From Hyphomicrobiaceae bacterium (GTDB taxonomy: Bacteria > Pseudomonadota > Alphaproteobacteria > Rhizobiales > Hyphomicrobiaceae), in contig JAGRKV010000051.1 in NCBI GenBank assembly GCA_020442165.1, positions 62,001-126,000 of the forward strand: 64,000 nt of DNA, read 5' to 3'. A program made the translations under genes and the position numbers. The notes under the pieces are model-generated. The model made no database searches, was not told where the DNA came from, and saw only the letters and a program-made list of their open reading frames with translations. Shown one piece after another: positions 28,348-37,743 of the stretch (position 1 is its first letter; every line of letters begins with the position of its first letter).

Positions 28348-29367
28348 CTACGCACGCCCGGGTTTGACGCGAACGCCTGGAGCTGGACGCTCCAGAAGAA
28401 CTTCGCGACGGAACCGGAAGAGCTTTGCAGGGCGACCGCCGGTTCTTGTCTTGACCTGACCGGTTGGTTCGACCAGTCCGGCACTCTCGACGAGCCGACG
28501 GAAGTTCTGCTTGTGCAAGTGAGGACCGAGAATTGCCTCGACCGTCTTTTGTAATTCAAAAAGTGTAAATTCAGCCGGCATCAATTCAAAGATGACCGGG
28601 CGATACTTGATCTTGGCGCGAACGCGGCTGATCGCCGTCGCCAGAATGCGGCGGTGATCGTAGATCATTGCGGTGCCGAGCTGTTCGCCGTCGCTGTTGG
28701 CGATTGCGAGTTCGGGTCGGTCGCGGCGTGCTTCCGCCACCAAGCCTGCCTCGTACAGCAACTCATAACGATCGAGAACCTTTTCCTCGTCCCAGGCGCC
28801 ACCGTCGGCGGCGAAACACATACGCAGTCGATCAATTCGTTCGACCGGCCGGTTTGGCGAGTTACGCATCGGGGGCATCTCCGCCCACGATTTCAGGCGT
28901 GGAATGATGTCGCGATCAAGAATCTCGGGCCGGCCGCGACGCCAGTCTTCCCACGGGAAATACTGGTACCAACTGTGCCACGTACCGCGCTGCAGATCGT
29001 CCGTGCTCTCAATATGCGTGAGTGCCAGATAGCCGATCGATACGACGTGCGGCTCACGATCCTCAGCCAGGGCGTGACGCCCACGGTCTCCGAACGTATA
29101 GAGCTGCTCGACGTAGCCGAAATCCAGGCCGGTCTGCTCGCGCACCCAAGTCCGCAGCCCGATCTCCAGGGTGCGGTGCTCGCGAGGTGCGAAGGGCCCC
29201 GACGGCAAACTGTCGGCGGCACCGACGGCGTCAGCGGTCTCACGAACCACCAGCACCACCGGTTCATCGTTGTGCACGGAAACGATTGCCGCGTTGAGAC
29301 CGATCTCAACTGACGGCGTGTCTTTCCGGATGTGTGGCTCGCGGCGTACAGCCGAGGCCTTGGTCAT
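28348..29367 (-). CDS. Nudix-winged-helix transcription regulator of NAD synthesis (NadQ/NrtR type)
   Basis: 339 residues from the ATG at 29367. The N-terminal half is a Nudix-like fold, but the Nudix box is degenerate (LEIGLRTWVREQTGL), as in regulators that sense a NAD-related ligand instead of cleaving it. The C-terminal part (about 245-325) is the NrtR winged helix: FELMPAEFTLFELQKTVEAI, HKQNFRRLVESAGLV, GRPAKLFRF. It lies directly upstream of nadABC on the same strand, and two matching inverted repeats sit between them. In Alphaproteobacteria such a protein (named NadQ in comparative-genomics work) is linked to nadABC. Repression of nadABC is inference. Confidence 0.85.
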   Translation of the reverse strand: MTKASAVRREPHIRKDTPSVEIGLNAAIVSVHNDEPVVLVVRETADAVGAADSLPSGPFAPREHRTLEIGLRTWVREQTGLDFGYVEQLYTFGDRGRHALAEDREPHVVSIGYLALTHIESTDDLQRGTWHSWYQYFPWEDWRRGRPEILDRDIIPRLKSWAEMPPMRNSPNRPVERIDRLRMCFAADGGAWDEEKVLDRYELLYEAGLVAEARRDRPELAIANSDGEQLGTAMIYDHRRILATAISRVRAKIKYRPVIFELMPAEFTLFELQKTVEAILGPHLHKQNFRRLVESAGLVEPTGQVKTRTGGRPAKLFRFRREVLLERPAPGVRVKPGRA

Positions 29368-29553
29368 TTCTAGAGCGTGCTTCAATCATATCCCCCAGAC
29401 GTTCGAATCACGCCTCCCCTTTGATTTGAGTAAGTCTCGATCGTGGCGTTTTTCGGAACAACTGAATTACTCACTTACGGATAAAGGGGGGCCTGCTGAA
29501 CGCATAGCGTGCGGCGGCGGGCAGGCGCTCTGTGTCCGGAGATTAATGATCTG

Positions 29554-30087
29554 TTAACGGAAATCGGCTTGCAGCAGGAAGGGCTGGCCTTCTGCGGCGG
29601 GCTGGCCGGGTCCGATTAGCTCTATCGCTGAGAGAAGGTGGCCTTTGCGTACGAGCGCAATGTCCGCGGTGCCCACCATGGGCAGGTTTGGGGCTGCCGT
29701 CTCCGACATCATGCGGATGCGGTAGGCTATGAGCGTTTCGGGAACTGTCGGATTGATCGCCGCGAGCATGATGTAGGCAGCGGCTGGTGAGCGGTTCAGG
29801 CCAGAAAAGCAATGAACCAGCAGCGGGGCGTCGTGTGGCCAGCTGCGCGCAAATTCGATCAGTTGACCGATCATCATGTGCATCGTGTTCTTATCGCTGC
29901 CGCGTTCGGGGCGTGCATCGGTGATGGGAAGACGCAGATGCAGGGCGGGATCGATGCCTGCTGGCGTGGGAGGCATCAGGTGTGCGTTGACGATGCTGAC
30001 AAGGCGGGTTGCTCCGGTGCGGGCCAGCGTATCTTCAATGCGCCGCATCGAGCACACCGCGATCGTATCGGGTGCCACCTTGGACAT
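29554..30087 (-). CDS. Tyrosine phosphatase family protein
   Basis: A cytosolic-looking protein of 177 residues with the Cys-based phosphatase loop HCFSGLNRS at 92-100 (Cys93, Arg99). An upstream aspartate in RLPITDARP (Asp57) may be the general acid. It is of the short dual-specificity-like type annotated in many Alphaproteobacteria as tyrosine phosphatase. Substrate unknown. Start ATG at 30087; 205 bp separate it from the HD gene upstream. Confidence 0.85.
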   Translation of the reverse strand: MSKVAPDTIAVCSMRRIEDTLARTGATRLVSIVNAHLMPPTPAGIDPALHLRLPITDARPERGSDKNTMHMMIGQLIEFARSWPHDAPLLVHCFSGLNRSPAAAYIMLAAINPTVPETLIAYRIRMMSETAAPNLPMVGTADIALVRKGHLLSAIELIGPGQPAAEGQPFLLQADFR

Positions 30088-30292
30088 TGCTAAGGACTGT
30101 TATGCTCCGCAGTTTGCATCTGGTGCTGGCTTATGGTCGTTCGAGCACCGTTGCAATGCCGACCATAGAATGTGCGTGTCACCCAGGTGTTTGTCTTGCG
30201 ATCTGTATCATCGGCAAATGTAAGCGGCCGCCGCGCCTTTAAGTTGCTATGGTCCCGCTTGTTGGGGGCAGTGCATGGGGCTCGAGCGCATT

Positions 30293-30928
30293 TCAACTCA
30301 GAACGGCGTAGCGATCGAGGAAGGCCTGCTGTGCTTCCGCTGCTGGCGATGGCGCCAACTTTTCCAGCCGCTCGGCCAGAACCGCTGACACACCGTTGGG
30401 TGCGCCGAAATAGAGGTTGGCTTCATCCTGTGAAAAGCCTGCGAGCGTGGTTGCTTCATAGAATGCCGCGAACCGGTCGGCGGTCTTTATTTCGGAGGCG
30501 ATAGCGGCCGGAAGGCGAGGCGGCAGAGAGAAGCGGATATGGATGGCTTCGAGCAGGCGGTTCTCGAATGCCTTGTAGTCGATCCCTATCGCTGTCTTGA
30601 AAGGGCTTATGAGGTCGCCAACAACATACTCGGGCGCGTCGTGGAGCAGCGCGGCCAGTCGCCATTGCAAATCCCACTGGGGATTGCGGTCGGCGCAAAT
30701 CTCTTCGACCACGAGAACGTGTTGGGCCACCGAGAATGCGTGAGCGCCGAGTGTCTGCCCGTTCCAACGGGCAACTCGCGCCAGTCCATGAGCGATATCT
30801 TCGATGGCGACATCGGCGGGGTCGGGTGCCAACAGATCGAGGCGGCGGCCGGAGAGCATGCGCTGCCATGCGCGTGGTGATGGCGTACTCGATGCTGGTG
30901 GAATCGACTTGGGAGCAGATGAGGACAT
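30293..30928 (-). CDS. HD domain hydrolase (YfbR-like)
   Basis: 211 residues. The metal site of the HD superfamily is seen in GAHAFSVAQH (His) and ALLHDAPEYVVGD (His-Asp), followed by KTADRFAAFYEA for the last aspartate. Known YfbR proteins are 5'-deoxynucleotidases; the match here is to fold and size, so the exact substrate is uncertain. It follows tag at 26 bp on the same strand and is probably part of a ygfZ-tag-HD transcript. Confidence 0.8.
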   Translation of the reverse strand: MSSSAPKSIPPASSTPSPRAWQRMLSGRRLDLLAPDPADVAIEDIAHGLARVARWNGQTLGAHAFSVAQHVLVVEEICADRNPQWDLQWRLAALLHDAPEYVVGDLISPFKTAIGIDYKAFENRLLEAIHIRFSLPPRLPAAIASEIKTADRFAAFYEATTLAGFSQDEANLYFGAPNGVSAVLAERLEKLAPSPAAEAQQAFLDRYAVLS

Positions 30929-30954
30929 GGAGCCTTCGATTTCAATTCATCCGG

Positions 30955-31587
30955 TCATTGGGGTGGCGAGAATTCACGCTGCAGAGCAGCACAGGCTGCG
31001 CGGCGGTGGCATGTTGCCAGATGGTCGTTGACCATGCCGGCCGACTGCATCAATGCATATATTGTTGTCGGGCCGACAAAACGGAAGCCAGCTTTCTTCA
31101 GCGTTTTGGATATGAGTGCGGAGGCTCGCGTCTTTCCGGGTATGTCTGCCATGGTGCGCGGAGCAGCACGGCGCGGCTCAGTGTTTTCCCGTGCAAGGCG
31201 CCACATCAGGGCTGCCAGGCTATCGCGCTCCTGAAGCGCGATGTAAGCACGAGCATTAGCAACGGTCGCCTCGATCTTCAGCCGGTTGCGCACGATGCCT
31301 TCGTCTTTCATGAGCCGAGCTTGTTCCCGGGCACCGAAGCGGGCGATGCGCTCTGGATCGAATCCCTGGAATGCTGCCCGGAAGTTGTCCCGCTTGCGCA
31401 GGATCGTCAGCCACGACAAGCCGGCCTGGAAGCCTTCGAGCACAAGCTTTTCAAACAGGGCGCGGTCGTCGGCGAGGGGTACACCCCATTCTTCATCATG
31501 GTATCGGGCATAAACGGGGTCAACGATGCCGTGCCATGGGCAGCGGCGCTGCTCCTTGTTGCCCATGTTGATTGTTGCCCGGTTCAT
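30955..31587 (-). CDS. tag: DNA-3-methyladenine glycosylase I
   Basis: Removes 3-methyladenine from alkylated DNA. 210 residues with CPWHGIVDPVYARYHDEEWG (zinc Cys and His), LFEKLVLEGFQAGLSWLTIL, and the C-terminal zinc pair in NDHLATCHRR. The start at 31587 overlaps the ygfZ stop (ATGA), indicating coupling; an ATG at 31566 is a shorter alternative. Confidence 0.95.
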   Translation of the reverse strand: MNRATINMGNKEQRRCPWHGIVDPVYARYHDEEWGVPLADDRALFEKLVLEGFQAGLSWLTILRKRDNFRAAFQGFDPERIARFGAREQARLMKDEGIVRNRLKIEATVANARAYIALQERDSLAALMWRLARENTEPRRAAPRTMADIPGKTRASALISKTLKKAGFRFVGPTTIYALMQSAGMVNDHLATCHRRAACAALQREFSPPQ

Positions 31588-32483
31588 GAAGATGCAGCGG
31601 GCTGCGGCGGTTCCAGCGGAAACGTGACCCAGTCGGGCAGCCTTATTTCAAGGCGGGTGTTGTCGACCGTAAGGGGGATGCCCTTGTGACGGAACTCCGC
31701 AGCACGGTCGAGCCGGATTTGAGCCAGGCCGTGTGTGCCATCGACAGACCCGAGAGTTCCAATCGTCACCTCGCCGGCATGAATATCGGAGCCCGGTGCG
31801 GGAAGCGTCCCGTCTGCTTCAACGGGAACGACGCGCTTGCGTGCGGTTGAGCGATGTTGCATGCGGCTGACGACCTCTTGTCCGACATAGCAGCCCTTGG
31901 TGAAGGACACAGTTCCGGTCTGGTCGTAGAGGGCTTCATGCGGGAACGTGTCACCCAATGCGAAATCGCGTCCTGCCTGAGGGACGCCGATGGCTATGCG
32001 GTGGGCGTGATAGTGATCCTGTGGTGCGGGTTCCGCGCCTTCGATATCGCTGCGCCATTCGCTTTCCAGGGAAGCCAGGTGCCTGAAGCCGAGATCGGGA
32101 TGGCGGGGGTCACGGAATCCGACGGTGGGCGAGCCCGCGTGCGCCGCGCGATGCGGTCCGCCCCAGCATGCGGCGACCGTGAAATCCGCCGTGACATCAC
32201 GGATCTCGGCATTTGCGCGCAGCCGGTACATGTCGAGGCGCTGCTTAAGGGCGGGTGCGGAAGCTTTGGCGGTTTCAATCAAGTAGCCGTCGCCGTGGCG
32301 GGCAATGAAGAAATCGAACAGTATCTTGCCCTGTGGTGACAGCAGGCCGGCATGCAGCGCGCTTTCGGTTTCCAGGCGCTCCATGTCATTCGTTATCACG
32401 CCCTGGAGAAGCTTAGCGGCGTCGGGGCCGGTCAGCGCGAGCACGCCTCGATCTGTCAATATGGCGATGCGGGACGTCGGCAT
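31584..32483 (-). CDS. ygfZ: YgfZ/GcvT-like folate-binding protein (iron-sulfur and tRNA modification factor)
   Basis: 299 residues with the family motif KGCYVGQEVVSRMQHR and an N-terminal GcvT-like fold (LLQGVITNDMERL, GLLSPQGKILFDFF). YgfZ-type proteins use folate and the motif cysteine to support Fe-S enzymes such as MiaB. It starts a short leftward operon with tag and the HD hydrolase and is divergent from pyrC. Confidence 0.92.
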   Translation of the reverse strand: MPTSRIAILTDRGVLALTGPDAAKLLQGVITNDMERLETESALHAGLLSPQGKILFDFFIARHGDGYLIETAKASAPALKQRLDMYRLRANAEIRDVTADFTVAACWGGPHRAAHAGSPTVGFRDPRHPDLGFRHLASLESEWRSDIEGAEPAPQDHYHAHRIAIGVPQAGRDFALGDTFPHEALYDQTGTVSFTKGCYVGQEVVSRMQHRSTARKRVVPVEADGTLPAPGSDIHAGEVTIGTLGSVDGTHGLAQIRLDRAAEFRHKGIPLTVDNTRLEIRLPDWVTFPLEPPQPAASS

Positions 32484-32590
32484 CGGTATGGCGGCTCCGG
32501 GTTTTTGCGGCCGTCGCCATGACGGCTCTTGGTTTCCTGGCTAGGGGATTCTAGGTATGCGCGCAGGGCCGTGCAAGGGAGGCTGCCTGC

Positions 32591-32611
32591 CCCGGCCGAT
32601 GAATGGCCGGG
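32591..32611 (+). other. GC-rich stem-loop in the pyrC leader
   Basis: CCCGGCC and GGCCGGG flank a 7-base loop, about 80 bp upstream of pyrC in the divergent gap with ygfZ. It could be a leader structure of the pyrC mRNA; no known riboswitch is recognised. Confidence 0.35.
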
Positions 32612-32692
32612 AAAATGCGTTTCCGGCGGCTATTTGCTGTCGGGGCGAGGCCTGCGGGTTGCGCATGAGAGTTGCGCTGTGAGGAGAACGCG

Positions 32693-34024
32693 ATGGCGGT
32701 CAACTACGAAATCGTCCTGAAGGGTGGCACAGTCGTCAATCATGACGGGATGGGCGCAGCAGACGTCGGCATTCGCGGCGGGCGGATCGCGGCGCTGGGC
32801 GACGTCGATGCCGGACGTGCCGACACGGTTGTCGATGCGCGCGGTCTGACAATCCTGCCTGGAGTTATCGACAGCCAGGTGCATTTCCGCGAGCCGGGCC
32901 TCACCCACAAGGAAGATCTGGAAACCGGCAGTCGGGGTGCGGTGCTCGGTGGCGTTACGGCCGTTTTCGAAATGCCCAACACCAAGCCGCTGACGACTAC
33001 GGCGGAGCTGCTTGCGGAAAAGGTCGGTCTGGCGCGGCATCGCATGTTCTGCGATTTCGCGTTCTATGTCGGGGGGACGCGCGAGAACATCGCGGAGATC
33101 CCCAAACTGGAACGGCTCGAAGGGTCTGCCGGCATCAAGGTGTTCATGGGCTCTTCCACCGGCGATCTTCTGGTCGACGATGGCGCCAGCCTCGATCGCA
33201 TCATCGCCGGCCTTTCGCGGCGCGCGGCATTCCATGCCGAGGACGAAGCGCGGCTGATCTCACGCCAGGGCGAGCGCGTGCCGGGCGATCCGTCGTCGCA
33301 TCCCGTCTGGCGCGATGAGACGGCGGCCTTGATGGCCACGACAGTGCTTGCCGAACTTGCCGAGAAGCACCGGCGCCGCGTGCATGTGCTGCACATTTCG
33401 AGTGCCGCCGAGATGGCGTATCTGGCCGACCACAAGCGTTGGGTCTCCGTCGAAGTCACGCCGCATCACCTCACACTTGCCGCGCCGGAGTGCTACGAGC
33501 GTCTTGGCACCTATGCGCAGATGAACCCGCCGGTTCGCGACGCGCGGCATCGCGACGCGATCTGGGCGGGACTGCGTTCGGGTGTGGTCGATGTTCTGGG
33601 CTCCGACCATGCGCCGCATACGCGCGAGGAAAAGGAGCATGCCTATCCTGGCTCGCATTCAGGCATGACGGGTGTGCAGACGCTGGTTCCCGTCATGCTC
33701 GATCATGTCAACGCGGGGCGCTTGTCTTTGCAACGGTTCGTCGACCTGACAAGCCACGGTCCGCAGCGGTTGTTCGGCATAGCAGACAAGGGCCGCATCG
33801 CGGTTGGCTATGATGCCGACCTGACGATTGTCGACATGAAGCGGCGGGAGACGATCACCAACAAATGGATCGCGAGCCGGTGCGGGTGGACGCCCTATGA
33901 CGGCGTGGAGGTCATGGGCTGGCCGGTCGGCACGTTCGTGCGCGGCCGCAAGGTGATGTGGGAGGGCGAGATACTTGGGGCGGCGAACGGCGAGCCGGTC
34001 CGGTTCCTGGAGGCCGGTATCTGA
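32693..34024 (+). CDS. pyrC: Dihydroorotase (or closely related cyclic amidohydrolase)
   Basis: A zinc amidohydrolase of 443 residues, the long class I form. The metal motif PGVIDSQVHFREPGLTHKED, the later histidine block HVLHISSAAE, and LGSDHAPHTREEKEH are all present. It forms dihydroorotate in pyrimidine synthesis. The ATG at 32693 has GAGGAGA just upstream. Related hydantoinase/allantoinase enzymes share much of this pattern, so the exact substrate is probable rather than certain. Confidence 0.85.
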   Translation: MAVNYEIVLKGGTVVNHDGMGAADVGIRGGRIAALGDVDAGRADTVVDARGLTILPGVIDSQVHFREPGLTHKEDLETGSRGAVLGGVTAVFEMPNTKPLTTTAELLAEKVGLARHRMFCDFAFYVGGTRENIAEIPKLERLEGSAGIKVFMGSSTGDLLVDDGASLDRIIAGLSRRAAFHAEDEARLISRQGERVPGDPSSHPVWRDETAALMATTVLAELAEKHRRRVHVLHISSAAEMAYLADHKRWVSVEVTPHHLTLAAPECYERLGTYAQMNPPVRDARHRDAIWAGLRSGVVDVLGSDHAPHTREEKEHAYPGSHSGMTGVQTLVPVMLDHVNAGRLSLQRFVDLTSHGPQRLFGIADKGRIAVGYDADLTIVDMKRRETITNKWIASRCGWTPYDGVEVMGWPVGTFVRGRKVMWEGEILGAANGEPVRFLEAGI

Positions 34025-34174
34025 AGCATGTGCCAGGGGGCACATCTCGACAAGCCCGGCCCAGTGGAGGGATCTAATTTACCGTATTGGCATTGGTCTT
34101 GCAGAGTGCCGGTCATCGTTAAGCAGTGTTCCCAGTTGACACACCGGTACGCAAGGGCGCGGAGGGCAAAGACC

Positions 34175-34372
34175 ATGCAACTGCACAATCAGGCATCAGA
34201 AGCTCGCGTTGCTTCCCTATCTCAACGGGCGGCTGCGATGCAGGCCATGGTGTTCGTGGCCATACTGCCGCCGGCAATTGCAGTGGCCTATCTGGTGAAG
34301 TCAGCGTTGGGCATCAATCTGATGGCTGGTCCCTCGCCGCTGCACAATCTGCTTTACCATTTCGTGCGGTGA
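34175..34372 (+). CDS. Small single-segment membrane protein
   Basis: 65 residues with one hydrophobic segment (about 22-44: MVFVAILPPAIAVAYLVKSA). The ATG at 34175 follows GGAGGG nine bases upstream; the longer open frame from 34028 has no such site. No family recognised. It may be a stress or membrane-associated small protein, but this is not shown by sequence. Confidence 0.55.
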   Translation: MQLHNQASEARVASLSQRAAAMQAMVFVAILPPAIAVAYLVKSALGINLMAGPSPLHNLLYHFVR

Positions 34373-34385
34373 TGGGGCGGTGCCG

Positions 34386-34439
34386 AAGGCGCCGGATCGC
34401 GGCGCCTTGGCGTCTGCCGGCCGGCCCGTGAGGCACGGG
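34386..34439. terminator. Two stem-loops between the convergent small gene and the L,D-transpeptidase gene
   Basis: AAGGCGCC/GGCGCCTT (34386-34393 with 34401-34408) and CCCGTG/CACGGG (34425-34430 with 34434-34439), the latter directly at the transpeptidase stop. Both are GC-rich without long T-tracts, so they are probable but unproved terminators. Confidence 0.5.
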
Positions 34440-35285
34440 TTAGTTCGCGGTTGCAACGGTTTTGGGCAGGTGCTTCATGACATGCACCTGGGCGCCAACC
34501 TGGACCTGCCCCGCCAGATGCAGCACATGCTCATTCAACATGCGGAAGCAACCCGATGACGCCGCCTGGCCGATCGACTTGGGATTGTTGGTGCCGTGGA
34601 TGCGGTAAAGTGTGTTGCCCAGATAGATGGCCTTCGCACCTAGTGGATTATTGAGTCCACCTGTCATCTTCACCGGCAACTTGGGATCACGCTCGCGCAT
34701 CTCCTCGGGCGGGTGCCAGTCAGGCCAATCGGCGATTCTCGATACCTTTTCCTTGCCAGTCCATGAGAAGCCTTCGCGTCCGACAGAGATCGGATAACGA
34801 TAAGCCAGACTGCGGGAAACAATGTAGTAGAGCTTGCGTGCCGACTGGTCGATGACGATGGAGCCCGGCGCAAAGTCGCTTGCCAGCGCTACACGCGGCG
34901 GCGCCTTGGCGGCAATCGATGGGCGCGGGCCGCCGCTTCTTACTTCATCACTATCGGCCTGCTGCTTGTTCTTACTCGTGCTGGCGCGCGGTTCATCGTC
35001 GTCGTCTTCCGTATCCTGCCACTGGTCACGGTAGCGGCGGGAGCGATAGCGCGGCTCGTCATCATATTCATTGTCGTACCAGCGGCCATAGCGCCGGGCG
35101 CGATATTCGCTGGGCCGAGCGTAGCGGTCCTGACGCATCATTTGCCGGCGGCGTGCGCGCTCAGCCCATGCCGGGCGTTCATAGTAGGGCGTGTCGTCGT
35201 CGTACCATTGCGCCTGTGCAGGTACGGCTGAAACCATGCTTGCCGCGCTCAAGGTCAAAGCGGCGACGGCTTGGCGGAAGGTCAT
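34440..35285 (-). CDS. L,D-transpeptidase (YkuD domain)
   Basis: 281 residues from the ATG at 35285, which follows GGAG and gives a signal peptide ending in VPAQA. A long Arg/Tyr/Asp-rich region (about 25-130) precedes the YkuD domain, which has the catalytic block IHGTNNPKSIGQAASSGC followed by FRM, with the nucleophilic cysteine in SSGC. Such enzymes make 3-3 peptidoglycan cross-links or anchor proteins to the wall in the periplasm; Hyphomicrobiales encode many copies. The frame extends to 35384 without a signal sequence. Confidence 0.92.
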   Translation of the reverse strand: MTFRQAVAALTLSAASMVSAVPAQAQWYDDDTPYYERPAWAERARRRQMMRQDRYARPSEYRARRYGRWYDNEYDDEPRYRSRRYRDQWQDTEDDDDEPRASTSKNKQQADSDEVRSGGPRPSIAAKAPPRVALASDFAPGSIVIDQSARKLYYIVSRSLAYRYPISVGREGFSWTGKEKVSRIADWPDWHPPEEMRERDPKLPVKMTGGLNNPLGAKAIYLGNTLYRIHGTNNPKSIGQAASSGCFRMLNEHVLHLAGQVQVGAQVHVMKHLPKTVATAN

Positions 35286-35564
35286 TTCGCTACTCCAACC
35301 TGTATTGGCGGCGTGCTGTTTGCCCGCCCCTTGTGGGGACGGCTTCACCCGCTGCGGCAAGGATTGCGGCAAATAGAGGCGCAAGAACGGCAGCAGCTTT
35401 CGTATCTTGCAATAGTTGGTGAACGTCGCACGTCAAGGCTGAACTGGTCATGAATGCCGCTCCCGGGGCCGCAAATAGTGCATTGGCCGGGTGCGGAATG
35501 GATTTTTGAGCCGGGCCAAGGCGGTGAGGCCCGGCTGCGGGTTCTCGCGGCGGCAAGTCAGGCG

Positions 35565-36191
35565 CTAGTCCTGCTGGATGAAGGCGTGCCATGTGCCGTC
35601 CGCGCCGATTGCCAGCCGATACCAGGTCCAGCGCTTTTGCTGGCGCATCTTTACGATCTGGTCCACGGGAACGATCCTGTAGAGATCTACCTCTTCGGCG
35701 GGGCTGAGCTTGTCGAGGGACAGTTCCGCCAAATAGGGCCAAACGTATACGTCGGTGTTTTCCGGATCCCTGCCAAGGGGCTGGCGTGCCGGGCCGACGC
35801 TCAAGAGATCAGCGATGATCGCCAGCATCTGGTGGCCCTTGCCGTCCTGGGAGGCAGCCTTGAGGAAGGCTATGGGATCATCGATCTTTTCACCGGACAA
35901 TGCCGGGGGAAGTTCGTTCCACTCAATGGCGGTCCGCAGATCTTCGATTTCACCTGAGTGAGCCGCTGCCATGATGGCGTCGATCATTTCGGCAACCGGC
36001 CGCGGCAGTTTGGTGCGATCCAGTTGACGTTGATAATCCACCGTTTGCCGTGCGGCCACTTCTGGCTTTTGCACCGGCGCTGTAGCCTCGGCTGCGGCCA
36101 ACGGTTTGTGGACAAGCCCGGATAGCGCCGTTACCAATAAAATGAGGCGAATCGCATGTCGAAGGATGTGTTTGCAGGACGGAGGTGGCAT
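35565..36191 (-). CDS. Exported protein of unknown function
   Basis: 208 residues from the ATG at 36191, which opens a signal peptide (HAIRLILLVTALSGLVHKPLAAA). The mature part is helical near QTVDYQRQLDRTKLPRPVAEM and ends with YRLAIGADGTWHAFIQQD, a small beta region that also occurs in hypothetical proteins of this group as I remember them. The frame runs open to 36491, but the extra 100 residues look non-coding. Divergent from the LysE gene. No function can be given. Confidence 0.65.
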   Translation of the reverse strand: MPPPSCKHILRHAIRLILLVTALSGLVHKPLAAAEATAPVQKPEVAARQTVDYQRQLDRTKLPRPVAEMIDAIMAAAHSGEIEDLRTAIEWNELPPALSGEKIDDPIAFLKAASQDGKGHQMLAIIADLLSVGPARQPLGRDPENTDVYVWPYLAELSLDKLSPAEEVDLYRIVPVDQIVKMRQQKRWTWYRLAIGADGTWHAFIQQD

Positions 36192-36396
36192 CGGTGCTGA
36201 TGTTTGCTTGGCGAGTGCTCGGGCGGTTCCTACACTTCTCTTTTGGTATCGTAACGGGCTCAAGCGTGCAGCATCAGACCTCGAGCAAGTCTGCATTCCG
36301 GCGAAGCGTGCTACGGCCATACCACCGTCCGGGGAGGCATTGCTGCAACGAACCGGAGGCACGGTTGTTGTGCGTTCCGGAATGCGGTGAGGGTTT

Positions 36397-37065
36397 ATGC
36401 AGCTGATCCCAAATCCGCTCATCATTCCAGTCGGCATGGTCATCGGCGTTCTTGTGGCGGCTCCGGTCGGTCCCGTCAATGTGCTGTGCATCCAGCGGGC
36501 TATCGAGCGCGGTTTTTGGGGCGGTGTCGCGGCGGGAATCGGCGCGGTGCTGGGCGATGGACTGATCGCGTTCTTTGCCGCTATGGGCGTGGGTGCGATT
36601 TCAGGGGCCGTGCAGAACTACCGGACCGTCATTCAGATTATCGGCGGCCTGGCGCTTGCTGGTTTCGGCCTCAAGCTCTTTCTTTCCGGGCCACGTATTG
36701 AGATGCTGCATCCGGCCCATGCCGACAAGGCGACATTGAAGGATTTTGCCTGGGATATTCCTCAGACGTTTTTCCTGACCATTACCAATCCCGGAGCCGT
36801 GCTCGGACTTTTTGCGATCTTCGGCGGCGTCAGTACGTTCGTCGAGGTCAAGAGCAATATCGACGCCTTGACGATGGTGGCCGCGATCATGGGGGGTAGC
36901 ATGGCGTGGTGGGTGCTCTTGTCGAATCTCATCGGCCGTATTCGCCACAAGATCGATGGCGCCCGGTTCGGTCGTATCAATCGTATTGCTGGATTGTTGC
37001 TGATCGTCTTCGGCGGTGTTCTGATCGGCGAAATGGTGATGAAGAATCTCTTCAGATTCATCTAG
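36397..37065 (+). CDS. LysE family amino-acid exporter
   Basis: 222 residues with five to six membrane segments. The start GMVIGVLVAAPVGPVNVLCI and the following AIERGFWGGVAAGIGAVLGD are the LysE/RhtB signature. Exports amino acids or similar small molecules from the cell. GGTGAGGG precedes the ATG. Confidence 0.9.
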   Translation: MQLIPNPLIIPVGMVIGVLVAAPVGPVNVLCIQRAIERGFWGGVAAGIGAVLGDGLIAFFAAMGVGAISGAVQNYRTVIQIIGGLALAGFGLKLFLSGPRIEMLHPAHADKATLKDFAWDIPQTFFLTITNPGAVLGLFAIFGGVSTFVEVKSNIDALTMVAAIMGGSMAWWVLLSNLIGRIRHKIDGARFGRINRIAGLLLIVFGGVLIGEMVMKNLFRFI

Positions 37066-37198
37066 TCGAATTGCGCCTTGGCATTGCCTTGTGGGCTGCG
37101 GCGGCAGCATTTGCCGCGTGCGCGCGCCGGCATGCTGCGACATGCGGCGTCGCTCACCGTCACAAAGACAGGCCGGCAAATGTAACTATACAGTGCGC

Positions 37199-37450
37199 TT
37201 ACTGGCGGGTGTGCGGTATGGTGAACTCGCCGGATTGGACGCGGCGCTCGAGGCCGCGGGCAAGTGAGGCAACAGCATCCTCGCCATAAATGTCGATCAA
37301 GTCGCTCAGTGCCGTGAAAAGCGCGGCATAGGCCATCAGCTCAGGGGCAAGTCCGGTCTCTTCGCCCTCATCCCAGGCTGCAAGGATGAGATTGAGCGCG
37401 CGCAAGCTGTCTTCGCTGCCCTCGTCTGCAAACTTAATCGATGTGGCCAC
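37199..37450 (-). CDS. Small acidic protein of unknown function
   Basis: 83 residues if it starts at the GTG at 37450, which has GGGGAGA six bases upstream; the frame is open to 37612 but the extension lacks such a site. The sequence is helical and acidic (DEGSEDSLRALNLILAAWDE, ALFTALSDLIDIYGEDAVAS). No family recognised; cytosolic. Confidence 0.6.
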   Translation of the reverse strand: MATSIKFADEGSEDSLRALNLILAAWDEGEETGLAPELMAYAALFTALSDLIDIYGEDAVASLARGLERRVQSGEFTIPHTRQ

Positions 37451-37743
37451 GCTACTCTCCCCCAACGCTTGAACGGTCGTGGAATTCTCAAACCGTCCGG
37501 TACCTATTCGCGCCGCCACCCTGATCCCAGCAACCACGCGCTGCATGCTCTCGCTCAAATCAATCAGGATTGCAATGCCTGATGCGCGACGTAGGTCCGA
37601 TTGCAGTGGCAAGTTCGTAGCACGGCATGTGTTGTTTGGGGATGTGGTGCGCGTTCATTATAAACTGTCAGCAGGCAAAGCGTGGTGCTGCATGACTGGA
37701 TGCAATCGGCGTTGCAGCCACCAAGTCCATCTTTCTTGGGCGT
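37451..37743. other. Intergenic stretch without a clear gene
   Basis: About 290 bp between two leftward genes. It should hold the promoter of the 83-residue protein. I see no RNA gene or strong hairpin in it. Confidence 0.4.

Noticed and set aside
28022..28459. 145-residue plus-strand frame beside the nadA control region
   Set aside because: No ribosome-binding site, overlaps the end of the regulator gene, and has random composition.
29380..29420. tRNA-like sequence (CGTTCGAATCACG)
   Set aside because: Only a T-loop-like word is present; no acceptor stem, anticodon arm or D arm can be paired around it.
37451..37612. Longer 137-residue form of the small acidic protein
   Set aside because: The extra 54 residues lack a ribosome-binding site, while a GTG at 37450 has GGGGAGA at good spacing.
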